From the NCBI GenBank assembly GCA_037176845.1, contig JAYKXP010000217.1, positions 1-61,144 of the forward strand: a stretch of DNA of 61,144 nt, given 5' to 3'. This document shows, piece by piece, positions 9,799 to 19,800 of the stretch. Positions within the stretch are counted from its first letter, which is position 1, and each line of letters starts with the position of its first letter. Made by a program: the position numbers and the translations under genes. The notes beneath the pieces were generated by a model. It saw nothing but the letters and a program-made list of their open reading frames with translations, searched no databases and was not told the origin of the DNA. This stretch comes from Paramarasmius palmivorus. Taxonomy: Eukaryota; Basidiomycota; Agaricomycetes; Agaricales; Marasmiaceae.

Positions 9799-11103
9799 GA
9801 TCACTGGAAAACTATCCTCATGGAGCATCGGAAAGAGATAATTGAATCCCGTGCTAGTGCTGTTCCTGCATCTGTTAGAGCTAGTTTTGTTGCATTTCGT
9901 AACAGGAAACAGCAACCTCCAAAATTAACTGATGTCCAAGTAGTGGACAAATCCTATCTGGAGAAAAGTTTCGGAGCTCAGAATGACGGTCACTATATTA
10001 CAGAAACTCTTCAACAGTTCACGCTTAATGAAGAACAGGAAAGAGCTTTCCGTATTATAGCACAACATGCATCTTCTGCTGACACTGACCAATTAAAGAT
10101 GTATATTGGTGGCATGGGTGGAACTGGCAAGTCAACAGTGTTGCGTGCTTTAATACACTTCTTTCGTATAAGAAAGGAATCATATAAGTTGCTTGTTGTA
10201 GCCCCTACTGGTAGTGCAGCTGCACTTCTTGGAGGCTCCACTTATCATTCTGCCTTTGGGATCAACGATTACACCACAGGTGACAATCTTCCTGCAATCT
10301 GGGAGAGGCTGATAGGTGTTCAATATATCTTCTTTGATGAAATATCAATGGTTTCAGCTAGAGAGCTATATCGTATTAGCCGTCAGCTCTGTCTCTGTCT
10401 ACTAAAACCTGACACAGAGTTTGGAGGGCTAAATATTATATTTGCAGGTGATTTTGCACAACTTCCACCTCCCATGGGTGGTGAGAGTATATCGTTATAT
10501 GGAAGAAATATAGGTGCACTCAGAAGCACAACTAAGCAACAAGAAGAAGCAATTGGCAAATCGTTGTGGCACCATGTTACAACTGTGGTTATACTACGTC
10601 AGAACATGCGCCAACGTAATCAGTCTGAGGATGATGCTAGGCTTCGGAAAGCTTTAGAAAACATGCGCTATAAAAGTTGTACCCAAGATGACATAGCCTT
10701 TCTCAACTCAAGAGTATCATCAAACTTACAGGGTAGCACTTCAATAAGCACACTTGAATTTAGAGACATAGTGATTATTACTGCATGGAATGTCCAGAAG
10801 GATGAGATTAATCGGCTAGGAAGTGTTCGATATGCAGAAGAGCATGGTCAGCCACTACAACATTTCTACTGTGAGGATATCATTAAACCTAGTGGAAAGG
10901 CACAACGCAACCAAGATAAAACCAGTAATATGATAAACATAAAAGAAATGACACCTCAATGGCAAGAACTTCTATGGTCCCTTGATGCAAGTGCTTCTGA
11001 CTCTTTGGTATCTCCTAAACTATTTTCAAGCGCTGGTACCTCTCAACGGGACGGACTACAGGTACAGCGAAGTGGGCTGGAAAAGTCAGATTGGAGGTAT
11101 TAG
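9799..11103 (+). CDS. Helitron PIF1-type helicase, truncated
   Basis: It continues in the same phase right after the TGA (DHWKTILMEHRKE...). The first ATG is at 9820. It has Walker A GGMGGTGKST (about residues 96-106 from that ATG), Walker B IFFDEISM (about 170), the FAGDFAQLPPP motif (about 210), and the LRQNMRQ block. Similarity to PIF1 helicases stops around 11025 near LVSPKLF. The usual following segment with the last helicase motifs is absent and replaced by unrelated basic sequence, so the protein cannot be a complete helicase. It is either relic or broken by a later rearrangement. Confidence 0.88.
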   Translation, partial: DHWKTILMEHRKEIIESRASAVPASVRASFVAFRNRKQQPPKLTDVQVVDKSYLEKSFGAQNDGHYITETLQQFTLNEEQERAFRIIAQHASSADTDQLKMYIGGMGGTGKSTVLRALIHFFRIRKESYKLLVVAPTGSAAALLGGSTYHSAFGINDYTTGDNLPAIWERLIGVQYIFFDEISMVSARELYRISRQLCLCLLKPDTEFGGLNIIFAGDFAQLPPPMGGESISLYGRNIGALRSTTKQQEEAIGKSLWHHVTTVVILRQNMRQRNQSEDDARLRKALENMRYKSCTQDDIAFLNSRVSSNLQGSTSISTLEFRDIVIITAWNVQKDEINRLGSVRYAEEHGQPLQHFYCEDIIKPSGKAQRNQDKTSNMINIKEMTPQWQELLWSLDASASDSLVSPKLFSSAGTSQRDGLQVQRSGLEKSDWRY

Positions 11104-11371
11104 AAAGGATGGGTGTGGAAGGATAGGTGTTCGTCAAACGGTAGACGGATACAGCTGCAGCGCAAGGAAGCGTCGCGGTAACCAGTGAATGGGAGTTGGG
11201 GTAAAAGTCGAGGTGTCGGGGAATTCAAGCGTGTTGGAGCTGTTGTCAATGCGGAGTTGTTTTATCGTAAGGTATGGCAAGGAAGGAGGAAATCATTTCG
11301 GGGTGGCCGAAGAGCTCGTGTCGAAGTCGGTCCCTTCAAGGAGTCACATTCTGTGTTACAGCAACACCCGC
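11104..11371. other. Unassigned flank between Helitron relic and Gypsy-1
   Basis: Two short overlapping plus-strand frames with basic, low-information sequence. I recognise no gene or terminal structure. The last five bases before the LTR are CCCGC. Confidence 0.3.
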
Positions 11372-12079
11372 TGATACGCCTGACTTTAATCACTTCTTTT
11401 TCGAACGCAAATACGCTAGTTTTGCACTTTATTATTGTTGCATAAACACATAATGGTTATAGAAGGACTAGTATGAGCCCTGAATAGCTAGTCATCGGAC
11501 GGAAGGTGTTTTAGGTGGTTATATTAGTGGATCCTGGTACATGGTACGCCCCACATGGGTATCTGGCCACCACTTTTACTTCTACCAGTGGTTGTCGAAG
11601 TACAATCACCTCCTGAAAACTGTAGGGAGAAGGTCCTTAAGTGAATTCACTACGGACTACACCTAGATCACCTACCGGACGCACCAAAGGGATTCTTACA
11701 AGTTAATTTACCCCTTCATACACCCAGAAGAGTTATACTGGCTCGGGGCATCACTCGGGACTGATGGCAGAGGGGGAAACTGATCGGAAATCACCGATGC
11801 CGGATACGGCAAGGGTCTAGAGACCTGTCGCCGAAGTGGAACCTATTGATCGGAGCGGAGGCAAAGCTGTTCAAACAAACCGTTGTCCGGTGGCGGAAGC
11901 GGATTCCCTCTGATATACCTTATTGGAACACGTCCACATGGGGGGGGGGGAGTGGATAAGAAAATTTAGAGGCGGCGTTATGTGGAGGAACGGTGTTGAG
12001 CGATGAGGAGCTCGGGAGGACCCTGCCAGGCCTCCGATTGGTGGAAAAGCGCTTGGCGCATGGAAAAGAAAATTTTATA

Positions 12080-12125
12080 AAGGCTAAACGCCTAACCGTC
12101 GGCCAGGATTCAACTCCTGTACCTT
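12080..12125 (+). other. tRNA T-arm-like hairpin in the LTR
   Basis: CAGGA-TTCAAC-TCCTG forms a five-pair stem with a T-loop-like sequence, preceded by AAACGCCTAACCGTCGGC. It is present in both LTRs (second copy about 28017-28062). It recalls the 3' half of a tRNA with a B-box. A full cloverleaf is not evident. Confidence 0.35.
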
Positions 12126-12312
12126 AAAACAGAGTGTTACTACTCGCTTGTCACGCTATTTGCGCATATATGGACGTTGTGACCTTAGATTTCCCTGATA
12201 TGTATATTTTCTCGTTGTATCTCTCTCCCGACTCTGTTTCATCTCTTTCCGTCTCGTTCCGCAGTTATTCCGACTCAGATTACCTATTATTCAGTTTATT
12301 CACCTTGGACAG

Positions 12313-12320
12313 TATAAAAA
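12313..12320 (+). promoter_or_regulatory. TATA box in 5' LTR of Gypsy-1
   Basis: TATAAAAA inside AGTATAAAAAGGACC, conserved in the 3' LTR at 28255. Transcription would start near 12345, dividing the LTR into U3 of about 970 bp and R-U5 of about 700 bp without the C tract. Confidence 0.65.
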
Positions 12321-12570
12321 GGACCACCAAATGTACGGGGACCGCAGAGGATTCTGCCCCCACTTGCACGTTACGCGTTGTATGTGGTTATCGTACGAAT
12401 AGATTGCTATTGTCCGATCAGAACTCTACCCAAGTCAGGCCCTAGCCTTATTGAGAAGACTAGTGAGATCTTACTGCAGACAAGAATTGAGTGAGGTCGC
12501 GATAAAAGACCAAGTTGTTGGCTTTGTGTATTGCTCTACACTTCTCCTATTAGTGAAACTTTTATACTCC

Positions 12571-12617
12571 CGCCCCCCCCCCCCAGTTCGCCCCCCCCCC
12601 CCCCCCCCCCCCCCCCG

Positions 12618-12656
<39 letters not shown>

Positions 12657-12678
12657 TTTGTGGGGGGGGGGGGGGGGG

Positions 12679-12728
<50 letters not shown>

Positions 12729-12776
12729 ACCCCCCCCCCCCCCCCCCCCACCCCCCCCCCCCCCCCACCCAATCCC
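12571..12776. repeat. C/G homopolymer tract, probable assembly artefact
   Basis: About 200 bases of almost pure C with a 17-G block near 12662 replace the short sequence TAGTTCGTCTTGG found at the same place in the 3' LTR (near 28507). It yields spurious proline and glycine frames on both strands. Confidence 0.85.
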
Positions 12777-13251
12777 GCCGGGGGCGGCCTGGCGTTCTGG
12801 AAGTGTTTTAACCAGTTGGGTTACACTTTAGCATCGTAGAGAAGGCCTCGGTTTTTGGTGGTGAGCTTCCTTGCTTGCGTGCTTTATAGAAGACAGTTTT
12901 GGTGGCTGTTTTCCGGCAGTTGTGCTGTAGTTTTACCTTAGAGAGAGTCAGATCACTCGAGGCAGTTCGATCGAACCAAGATCAGCTTCATATAGCCCTT
13001 GGCGCCTTATTTCCTAGCTTATAGAAGCAAGGACGACCCTATTACGCATCTATACAGGTGTACTTTCCTAGAACTTCGACGAATAGAAGTGATTTTACCC
13101 TCTTGAGCCAAGCTTGAGTAAATATCTCTAAGCGCGGCAACTCTGATCACGCCGAACCCACACTTGCACAACTACGCACAGTAGAGTGCTTTTTGTACAC
13201 TGAGAGCAGTCATAGTATTAGGTGATTTCACCGAAACTAAGTGGTATTATC

Positions 13252-13270
13252 TGGAGCCCACCGCGAGGGG
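13252..13270 (+). other. Primer-binding site of Gypsy-1
   Basis: TGGAGCCCACCGCGAGGGG begins two bases after the LTR end and starts with TGG, the complement of a tRNA CCA tail. I cannot name the tRNA from the sequence alone. Confidence 0.7.
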
Positions 13271-13971
13271 TGGTTCTAGAGTATTTACTTGACTCAATCG
13301 AGAGGAATTATCCTTCTACAAGCCTTAGCTTGAAGAATTTACATCTATCCATCTTTTATAAGTGGACCTTGACGAGGTACACTACCCAATTTACCGATAG
13401 GAAGCGAGTCAAAGCAGTTCTTGTCAACCCACGGCTAGTGAATCAAAATTTAGTCGCGGTAAAAGCGTCAAGTAGACGAAGCGTTTCAAGTACCAACCCC
13501 CCCCCCAAACGTGCTTTTCCCACTGCATCACCTGAAGCGAGTGAATCTACTACTACACGCACTCAGTCGAGGTTACTTACCCGACGACAATCAAAAGCTA
13601 CAGGTTCTCAACCTATTAGCACCAATCGTTTCGATAGGAAAGGTTTTCCGATCCTAGACTCGTCACCTTCCGCGTCGTCAAGTAGACTTGGAAGTAGACA
13701 AAGCGCATATACACCCGGATTTTCGTTTGGAAGAGCGTTACGTTTCAGAGATCCATCTCCGGAACCATTAGTTACTAGACCTACCAGTCCAAGAACTAGT
13801 GTCGAACCTATCTTACCTGCGAATTCCACCTCTACTCCAGATCCTTTGGAGTTAGATCACTTATCTGACGGACGTACTACGCCGACAGAACCCAAAGAGC
13901 GAGAATTATCTCCACTCACTGATATTGAATCAGAACACGAACCTATATTACCCCCAATAAATACCAACGAT
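13271..13971 (+). other. Long ATG-free leader, open in the gag frame
   Basis: From the primer-binding site to 13971 no ATG occurs in any frame, yet the gag frame stays open for about 240 codons. It reads like low-complexity protein (RRSVSSTN, SPEASESTTTRTQ, DPSPEPLVTRP). A run of 13 C (13497-13509) lies inside. Either gag starts at the first ATG (13972) after scanning, or this part is translated from a non-ATG codon or joined to a short upstream exon. Confidence 0.6.
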
Positions 13972-15498
13972 ATGGTACAACCAGTGTTTACACTTAGAGA
14001 GTCCTGGCAGACGCTATCAGAGGAAGCGGCTAGTCAAATCCGTAACAACCAGACTGTTAAGATATTCAAGGACGTGAAAGAATTCGATGATTCGGATCCT
14101 GGCATGTTGTTGGACTGGTTGGAAGACCTTGAAACTGCGTTCGGAGCAGCTAATGTCACGGAAGAGACGGCGAAGATTTATCTGGCAGTGTATAAATGCA
14201 AGAGGGACTATCGAAGGCAGATAGCACGTAGACCTGAGGTGTTGGGACACTCCTATAAAAGGTTTGTCGAGATGATGTACGAAGATTTTCCGGAAGCTGC
14301 AAACATGGACGAAGGTTCCATGAGCAAGCTAAAGAAGGTCGTACAGAAATATAGACAATTACTTGATTGGGATGTAGAGAAATTGAAAGCCTATCATAGA
14401 GCGTTCAAGTACGAAATAGACAAGCTCATGAAAGAGCCTGCTGTCTTGAACAATCATAATGCTGTACAATGGTACTTGAGTGGCTTGAGTGACTATTGGC
14501 GAGAGCGAATTAACCAAGTAATGGGTGAAATCACCCGTGAAGAGGCAAAGAAAAATAGAGGCAAGCCTAGAAGAGAGCAACGCCGCTTTGACGATCCTTG
14601 GGATTTGAAAGTTGTAATGCAAGAGATGGAAGTCTTGATGGCAGCTGGTGATGGAAGCGTGTACATGAAAATGAACGAGCTTTCATTGGCTGATCCATTG
14701 CTAAAAGACATGTACAAGAGTAAACCATCTGCATCACAAGTAAAATCACCTGGATTTCCTCATACGGTTAGTCCGTCTACCAAAAAGAAGTCAAACGAAG
14801 CTGAGATCAAGGAAGAGCCAGCGACTGTTGAGTTGTATGACCGACGTCGTGAAGAAGAAGAGTTGCATCAGATGGGAGTTGCTGCGTCAGTAGATGCGCA
14901 TACAGCCAAGTTGCGTGCGCAGGATCAAGAGATCCAATCGTTGCGTACTGGTATGGATTCGATCAAGACCTTGAGTGGAGAAGTGATTTCACTTAAGAAA
15001 ACCTTGGATGACCTACCTACGAGGCTAGCATCGGCGTTACAGACCAATACTAGGTCTAGCAACCCACCAATGGGTAATCGTACTTCAAACAACGGCTTTA
15101 ATACCAGAAGCAATGATGGTAGCGCTTGTTTCTTCTGCAAAGACCCTTCGCATAGAGTAAGGGACTGTCCACACCAAAAACGTTTGATGGACAAAGGTTT
15201 AATCGCGTGGAACCAGTCTGCTCGAACCATGATGATGAAAGATGGTAGCAGATTCCCCGAACCTGGACCTAATCAGACATACAAAGACTCTGTAAATGAA
15301 TACATTAAAGCTAAAGGCTGGGATAGGAATGCCGATAGTTTTATGTTCCAGAGCGATGATGATCCTATAGAGGAATACTATCGAGAGCTTAGTGGCAGCA
15401 ATGCTAGGAGTTTTACTAGTGAATTGGATTTGAAGTCGTTTGCTAATCTGGTGATAGATCAATATGTCACTAGATCTGCGGATGAGTCAAAAAACTAG
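13972..15498 (+). CDS. Gypsy-1 Gag with CCHC zinc knuckle
   Basis: From the first leader ATG the protein is about 508 aa. A predicted helical capsid-like region holds LLDWLEDLETAF, YKRFVEMMYEDFPEA, YRQLLDWDVEKLKAYH and AVQWYLSGLSDYWRERI. A charged linker and a coiled-coil-like segment (about 310-340) follow. A nucleocapsid knuckle CFFCKDPSHRVRDC (C-X2-C-X4-H-X4-C) lies at about residue 386. Gag packages the RNA into particles. The stop TAG at 15496 directly follows a slippery A AAA AAC. The open frame extends upstream to the LTR without ATG, so a longer Gag cannot be excluded. Confidence 0.85.
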   Translation: MVQPVFTLRESWQTLSEEAASQIRNNQTVKIFKDVKEFDDSDPGMLLDWLEDLETAFGAANVTEETAKIYLAVYKCKRDYRRQIARRPEVLGHSYKRFVEMMYEDFPEAANMDEGSMSKLKKVVQKYRQLLDWDVEKLKAYHRAFKYEIDKLMKEPAVLNNHNAVQWYLSGLSDYWRERINQVMGEITREEAKKNRGKPRREQRRFDDPWDLKVVMQEMEVLMAAGDGSVYMKMNELSLADPLLKDMYKSKPSASQVKSPGFPHTVSPSTKKKSNEAEIKEEPATVELYDRRREEEELHQMGVAASVDAHTAKLRAQDQEIQSLRTGMDSIKTLSGEVISLKKTLDDLPTRLASALQTNTRSSNPPMGNRTSNNGFNTRSNDGSACFFCKDPSHRVRDCPHQKRLMDKGLIAWNQSARTMMMKDGSRFPEPGPNQTYKDSVNEYIKAKGWDRNADSFMFQSDDDPIEEYYRELSGSNARSFTSELDLKSFANLVIDQYVTRSADESKN

Positions 15499-16892
15499 AA
15501 AGCCCAGTGATGGGGCTCGTCAATCAGACCAGATCGACGAATGCAAAGGCCCCTGAGGGTAACAAACCTAAAAGGTCCATACCACAGATAGAACTACCGA
15601 CGTTGAGTAGAGCCGAGAAAGCTAGATATAAAGATCCTACTATAGAGGGTGAAAACACCCATAAAAATCAAAGCCAAAAGAATAAAAATGACGAGAGAAC
15701 CAGTACGACTGGCAAGAATAGAGAGACGGCTAATAAAACCGTTCGCTTCGATGAACTAGAGCATGACAGACCATTTGATGATGTGGAACCACTAGACCGT
15801 CCACCTATCCCTAAGGAACATGTAGTGGAGAAGGGGATGGCACATCGTCAGGATCAAGTGGCAGAGTCGGCAAAACCCGAAGTCAAGCGTGGCGCAGTAA
15901 TAAAATCCATTGGCCAAAGTAAAATCACTTCAAAAAGCGAGGAGACCACTATTCCGAGCTTGGAAGCGGCTGTATTGGAAAGATACCTATCTACTGGAGC
16001 TACTATACCTTTGGGGGAGCTGTTAACACTAGCTCCATCAGTCCGTAAATTGTTGGCTCGTAAATGCAGGTTCAGGAACGTAAATAAAAAGCCTATCTCG
16101 TCGTTCTATGCTGAGTTACCCCAGACCCAAGTGTTTACTATGACAACGGAAGTACTGCAAGATCTTGATAGCAGTGACTTCGTGGTGAACGCATCAGAAT
16201 TGTGCTCTCCAGATGAGACTTTCGAGACGTTCTTTGATATCCTTGAGACGGAGACAGATGGAATGCCCGCTGGGACCATAGTACATCGGGACATCATCGA
16301 ATCTTACCTCAATGAGACCGACTCGGAAGGGAAAAAGATCATCTTGGTAGCTGCACCGTCCGAAGATCTTAGATGCATATTTCCAAGGTTAAATGGCCAT
16401 CCAGATCCGATTGAAGGAATATTGGATATGGGGTCTATGATCTTGTGCATCGACAAGAGACAAGCTGTTGGAAGAGGGATTGAATGGGATCCGTCTACTG
16501 TATTGCATATGCAAAGTGCGAATGGCAGTCTAAATCGAACCCTTGGACTAGCTAGGAATGTACTCATGGAAATTGGTGATCTACAATTCCGTGCGCAGTT
16601 GCATGTAGTAGAAAAGGCACCTTATCAACTATTGATTGGAAGGCCCTTTGAGTCTTTAACGTGTATGGAAACTAAAGGAGCTAGGGATGGAAGCCTGGAG
16701 CTTACCTTAACCTGCCCTAACACGGGACATAAGATTCAGATGGGAACGTATCCGAGAGGTAGAGGTGTTCGGATGGAAAAGGATGAAACTGGAGGTTTAA
16801 CACCTAGTGAACGTCCTCCCGTTAGTCAAAACGATTCCTCGGATAATGCGCAAGCGGACACAAATTTTCAGACTACCTCAATGAACTGTTAG
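15486..16892 (+). CDS. Gypsy-1 protease (retropepsin-like) domain ORF
   Basis: The frame opens at 15486 in overlap with gag, with a first ATG at 15510, giving about 460 residues from there. The first 270 residues are charged and unassigned. The retropepsin-like part lies at about 285-400: GILDMGSMILCIDK as the active-site region, LHMQSANGSLNRTLGLARNV, and YQLLIGRPFE before the end. The catalytic Asp is followed by Met-Gly in place of the usual Thr/Ser-Gly. Related basidiomycete elements often vary at this position. The enzyme would cut the Gag-Pro-Pol precursor. Translation is probably by frameshift from gag rather than from its own ATG. Confidence 0.82.
   Translation, partial: VKKLESPVMGLVNQTRSTNAKAPEGNKPKRSIPQIELPTLSRAEKARYKDPTIEGENTHKNQSQKNKNDERTSTTGKNRETANKTVRFDELEHDRPFDDVEPLDRPPIPKEHVVEKGMAHRQDQVAESAKPEVKRGAVIKSIGQSKITSKSEETTIPSLEAAVLERYLSTGATIPLGELLTLAPSVRKLLARKCRFRNVNKKPISSFYAELPQTQVFTMTTEVLQDLDSSDFVVNASELCSPDETFETFFDILETETDGMPAGTIVHRDIIESYLNETDSEGKKIILVAAPSEDLRCIFPRLNGHPDPIEGILDMGSMILCIDKRQAVGRGIEWDPSTVLHMQSANGSLNRTLGLARNVLMEIGDLQFRAQLHVVEKAPYQLLIGRPFESLTCMETKGARDGSLELTLTCPNTGHKIQMGTYPRGRGVRMEKDETGGLTPSERPPVSQNDSSDNAQADTNFQTTSMNC
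15489..15517 (+). promoter_or_regulatory. -1 frameshift signal between gag and protease
   Basis: The heptamer A AAA AAC (15489-15495) is in the gag frame and the next codon is the gag stop. The protease frame is -1 and is open from 15486. A five-nucleotide spacer is followed by a stem AGCCC/GGGCT (15501-15505 with 15513-15517), loop AGTGATG. TGAT of the loop could pair with ATCA at 15523-15526 to make a pseudoknot. Confidence 0.75.
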
Positions 16893-19800
16893 AAGATCAG
16901 GGAGAGGTTGCATTGGAGATTGTAGCTGATGAAAGGGGTGAAATCACCGTAGAATCGTACTTGGTTGCAGAAAATGGAAAATTTAGAAAAGATAAATTGG
17001 CTGAAATATATACTCAGGTGGCGAGAAAGACCCCTGAAGTGCAAGAGCACCTAGAACAGAGGTTAGAACACCTCTTAGAAAGTAATCTCACTCGATTGGA
17101 GGGTAGAGACTTCAAAGTAATGGTAGATCAGGTTAATTTACTACTCGAGGATCATGCCAGGAGCTCCGGACGGAGTGTGTGCAGTGAATACCTTTACGAA
17201 GTGAATGATCAGATACCAACTGTGAAGCTATATGACCTTGGACAAAGTCGGACTGAAGCTATTGAGGATGTGTACGATGTTTTCGGCAAATATAAGCCGG
17301 TGGCAAAGAAAGTGCGACCTGTCAAAGCTACTTTACCGGAGGAATTCCATGTTAAACGTCATATTACCGGTGATCCGTTAGAAGGAATGCCAGTACTACC
17401 TACCAATCCACCGGAATTTATTCCTGGTGAACGCTACACCAAAGAACGTAGTGAAATTATCGAGAACAACTTAGAAACAGGTCAGATATGGCCGGAAGAA
17501 ATAAAGCTTATACACGCTATGATGAAGGGACAAGAGATGGCATTTGCGTGGGACGCTAGTGAAGGAGGAAATTTCCGTACGGACTTCTTCCCACCAGTAA
17601 AGTTCCCAGTACTACCACACGTCCCTTGGGTGGAAAAAGACATACCTTTACCACCAGGCATTAGAAATGAAGTGTGTCGTATCATTAAAGATAAAATCAA
17701 TGCAGGGGTTTACGAACCTTCTAGTTCGTCCTACCGATCGAAATGGTTTACTGTCATAAAGAAAGATGGCAAGAGCCTTCGGATCGTCCATAGTCTTGAA
17801 CCACTAAATAAGGTGACTATACAGTATTCTGGTATACCTCCAGCTACGGCTGAAGTTGCTAGTAATTTTGCTGGTAGAGCTTGTATAGGACTATTGGATA
17901 TCTGGGTTGGTTACGATGAAAGGGAAATAGATCCTGAATCAAGAGATTTGACAACGTTCCAAACTCCGTTTGGTCCGCATAGACTAGTGAAATTACCTAT
18001 GGGATGGACAAACTCTGTTCCCATATTTCATGATGATGTATGCTATATCTTCCGAGATGAAATACCTGAAATTACCGTGCCTTACGTCGATGATGTTTCG
18101 GTGAGAGGACCGGCAGATGAGTACAAGTTAGAAGATGGTTCATTTGAGTGTATTCCGGAGAATCCTGGAATTAGACGCTTTGTATGGGAACATCTCAACA
18201 ACGTAAATCGTCTGTGTCAAAGACTGAAGTATGCGGGAGGTACCTTCTCGGGTCCGAAAGCGTTTGTGATACTGCGCGAAGGCGTAGTATTGGGCTTCAA
18301 AGTGGGTCCTTACGGTCACAAAGTGAATGAGAAATTCGCTAAGGTCGTATTGGACTGGGATCCTGAATCGTTTGAAAGCAAAAGTGATGTGAAATCGCTG
18401 CTGGGAACTGCTGTGCAGATGCGCATATATATACGTGATTATGCCAGTATTACCAGGCCTTTGAACAAGGTGTCAGGTGCGAATGCTATATTTAGGATGG
18501 GAGATCTAGAGAAGCAAGCTGTACGTGAACTGCAAGAAGCGGTGAGGACGGCACCATGCTTGAAAACCATCGACTATAACAAATCCTTGTACTTAGCAGT
18601 GGATACGTCGTGGCAAGCAGTGGGCTTCTACCTATACCAGGTAGATGAAGATAATCCTAAAAGGAAGTTCTTTAATCTGTTTGGATCCATAGGTTTGAAC
18701 GAGCGCGAAGCTAGATTTTCACAACCTAAACGAGAGCTATATGGACTAAAGATGGCGCTCGAAGCAACGTACTATTACACCTACGGATGTAGAGACTTAA
18801 CGGTCGAAACGGATGCAAGTTATATCAAAGGGATGTTAGACAACCCTAGTGCTGGACCTAATGCTACCATTAATAGGTGGATTGAGGCAGTACGCAAGTA
18901 TCATTTTGAGTTGGTACACGTTAAAGGAGCAACTCATGGACCAGATGGGTTATCCAGACCTCCAAAGGGTGGTGCTACTACGGAAAGACCTCCTGTGGAT
19001 GAGGATGACTATGCTGACGAAGATGATGGTGAACCTGTGAAGTTTAGAATGGGGGAAGGAGTGATTGAACCTCCTCTCGAGTTTGAAGACTTCAAGGATC
19101 AGATTGATTCTCGTGGCGGCTATTTCCTTGAGCGTGCGACATGTGTAGATGACTTCCAGGAAGAACTGGATGATGCTAGACGAGAAACTTGGGTGGAAAC
19201 ACTAGTGAGTGAACTTGCTCAGATGAAAGCAGGTGTACAGAAGGCAGATTGCTTTGCTCAGTACCAAGTGTTCCCACCACCGTTGACGAAAGACTGGAAA
19301 AAGGCGAATCCGTACATCGAATCCCATAGAACCATGCTAGGACGAAAGTTGGATAATGCATTAAGTGATATCACTAGTTACTTAGCTGATCCAGAGTGGC
19401 GTAGGCACCAGGATCTGCGATCGGACTATAGGAAATTCTTGGAGACGCAGTCGCGACATTTCTTCGTTGATGATGAAGGAAGGCTGTATAGACGAAATGA
19501 AGAAACAGAAGGCCAACACAAATTAGTGGTATTCAAAGAGAAGCGTATGTGGATGATGTCTGCCGCACATGACTACTTAGGTCATAAAGGTATATACGCC
19601 ACAGAGAAACTCTTGAAGAAGCGATTTTGGTGGCCAGAAATGGAAAATGATGTTACCTGGTTTGTAAGGTCGTGTAAAACGTGTCAGGAAAGGCAGCTTA
19701 AATTAATAAAGGCACCTCCTTCACGTACTTACACCCCTTCACTATTCCAGAAGGTTCATATAGATGTCATGAAGATATCACCAGCTAGTAACGGCTGTAA

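Larger units (their letters stand above)
5056..11103 (+). mobile_element. Helitron, C-terminally truncated
   Basis: Two consecutive frames in the same reading phase encode the Rep (HUH nuclease) and PIF1-type helicase halves of a Helitron RepHel protein. The helicase ends early, after motif III and an 'RQNMRQR' block, so the 3' part of the element is lost. The left limit is only the Rep frame. I could not identify the 5' TC end or the 3' hairpin with CTRR. Confidence 0.85.
11372..13249 (+). repeat. 5' LTR of Gypsy-1
   Basis: It starts TGATACGCC and ends GTGGTATTA. Alignment with the 3' LTR gives both limits. It is about 210 bp longer than the other LTR because of a C/G homopolymer tract at 12571-12776. 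A ten-G run at 11941 is also absent from the other copy. Confidence 0.95.

Noticed and set aside
12451..12839. Long proline-only and glycine-only frames on both strands
   Set aside because: They exist only because of the C/G homopolymer tract, which is missing from the other LTR.
13222..13971. Gag starting inside the LTR at 13222
   Set aside because: The codon there is GTG, not ATG, and the frame would run through the primer-binding site; I give the first ATG as start and describe the open leader separately.
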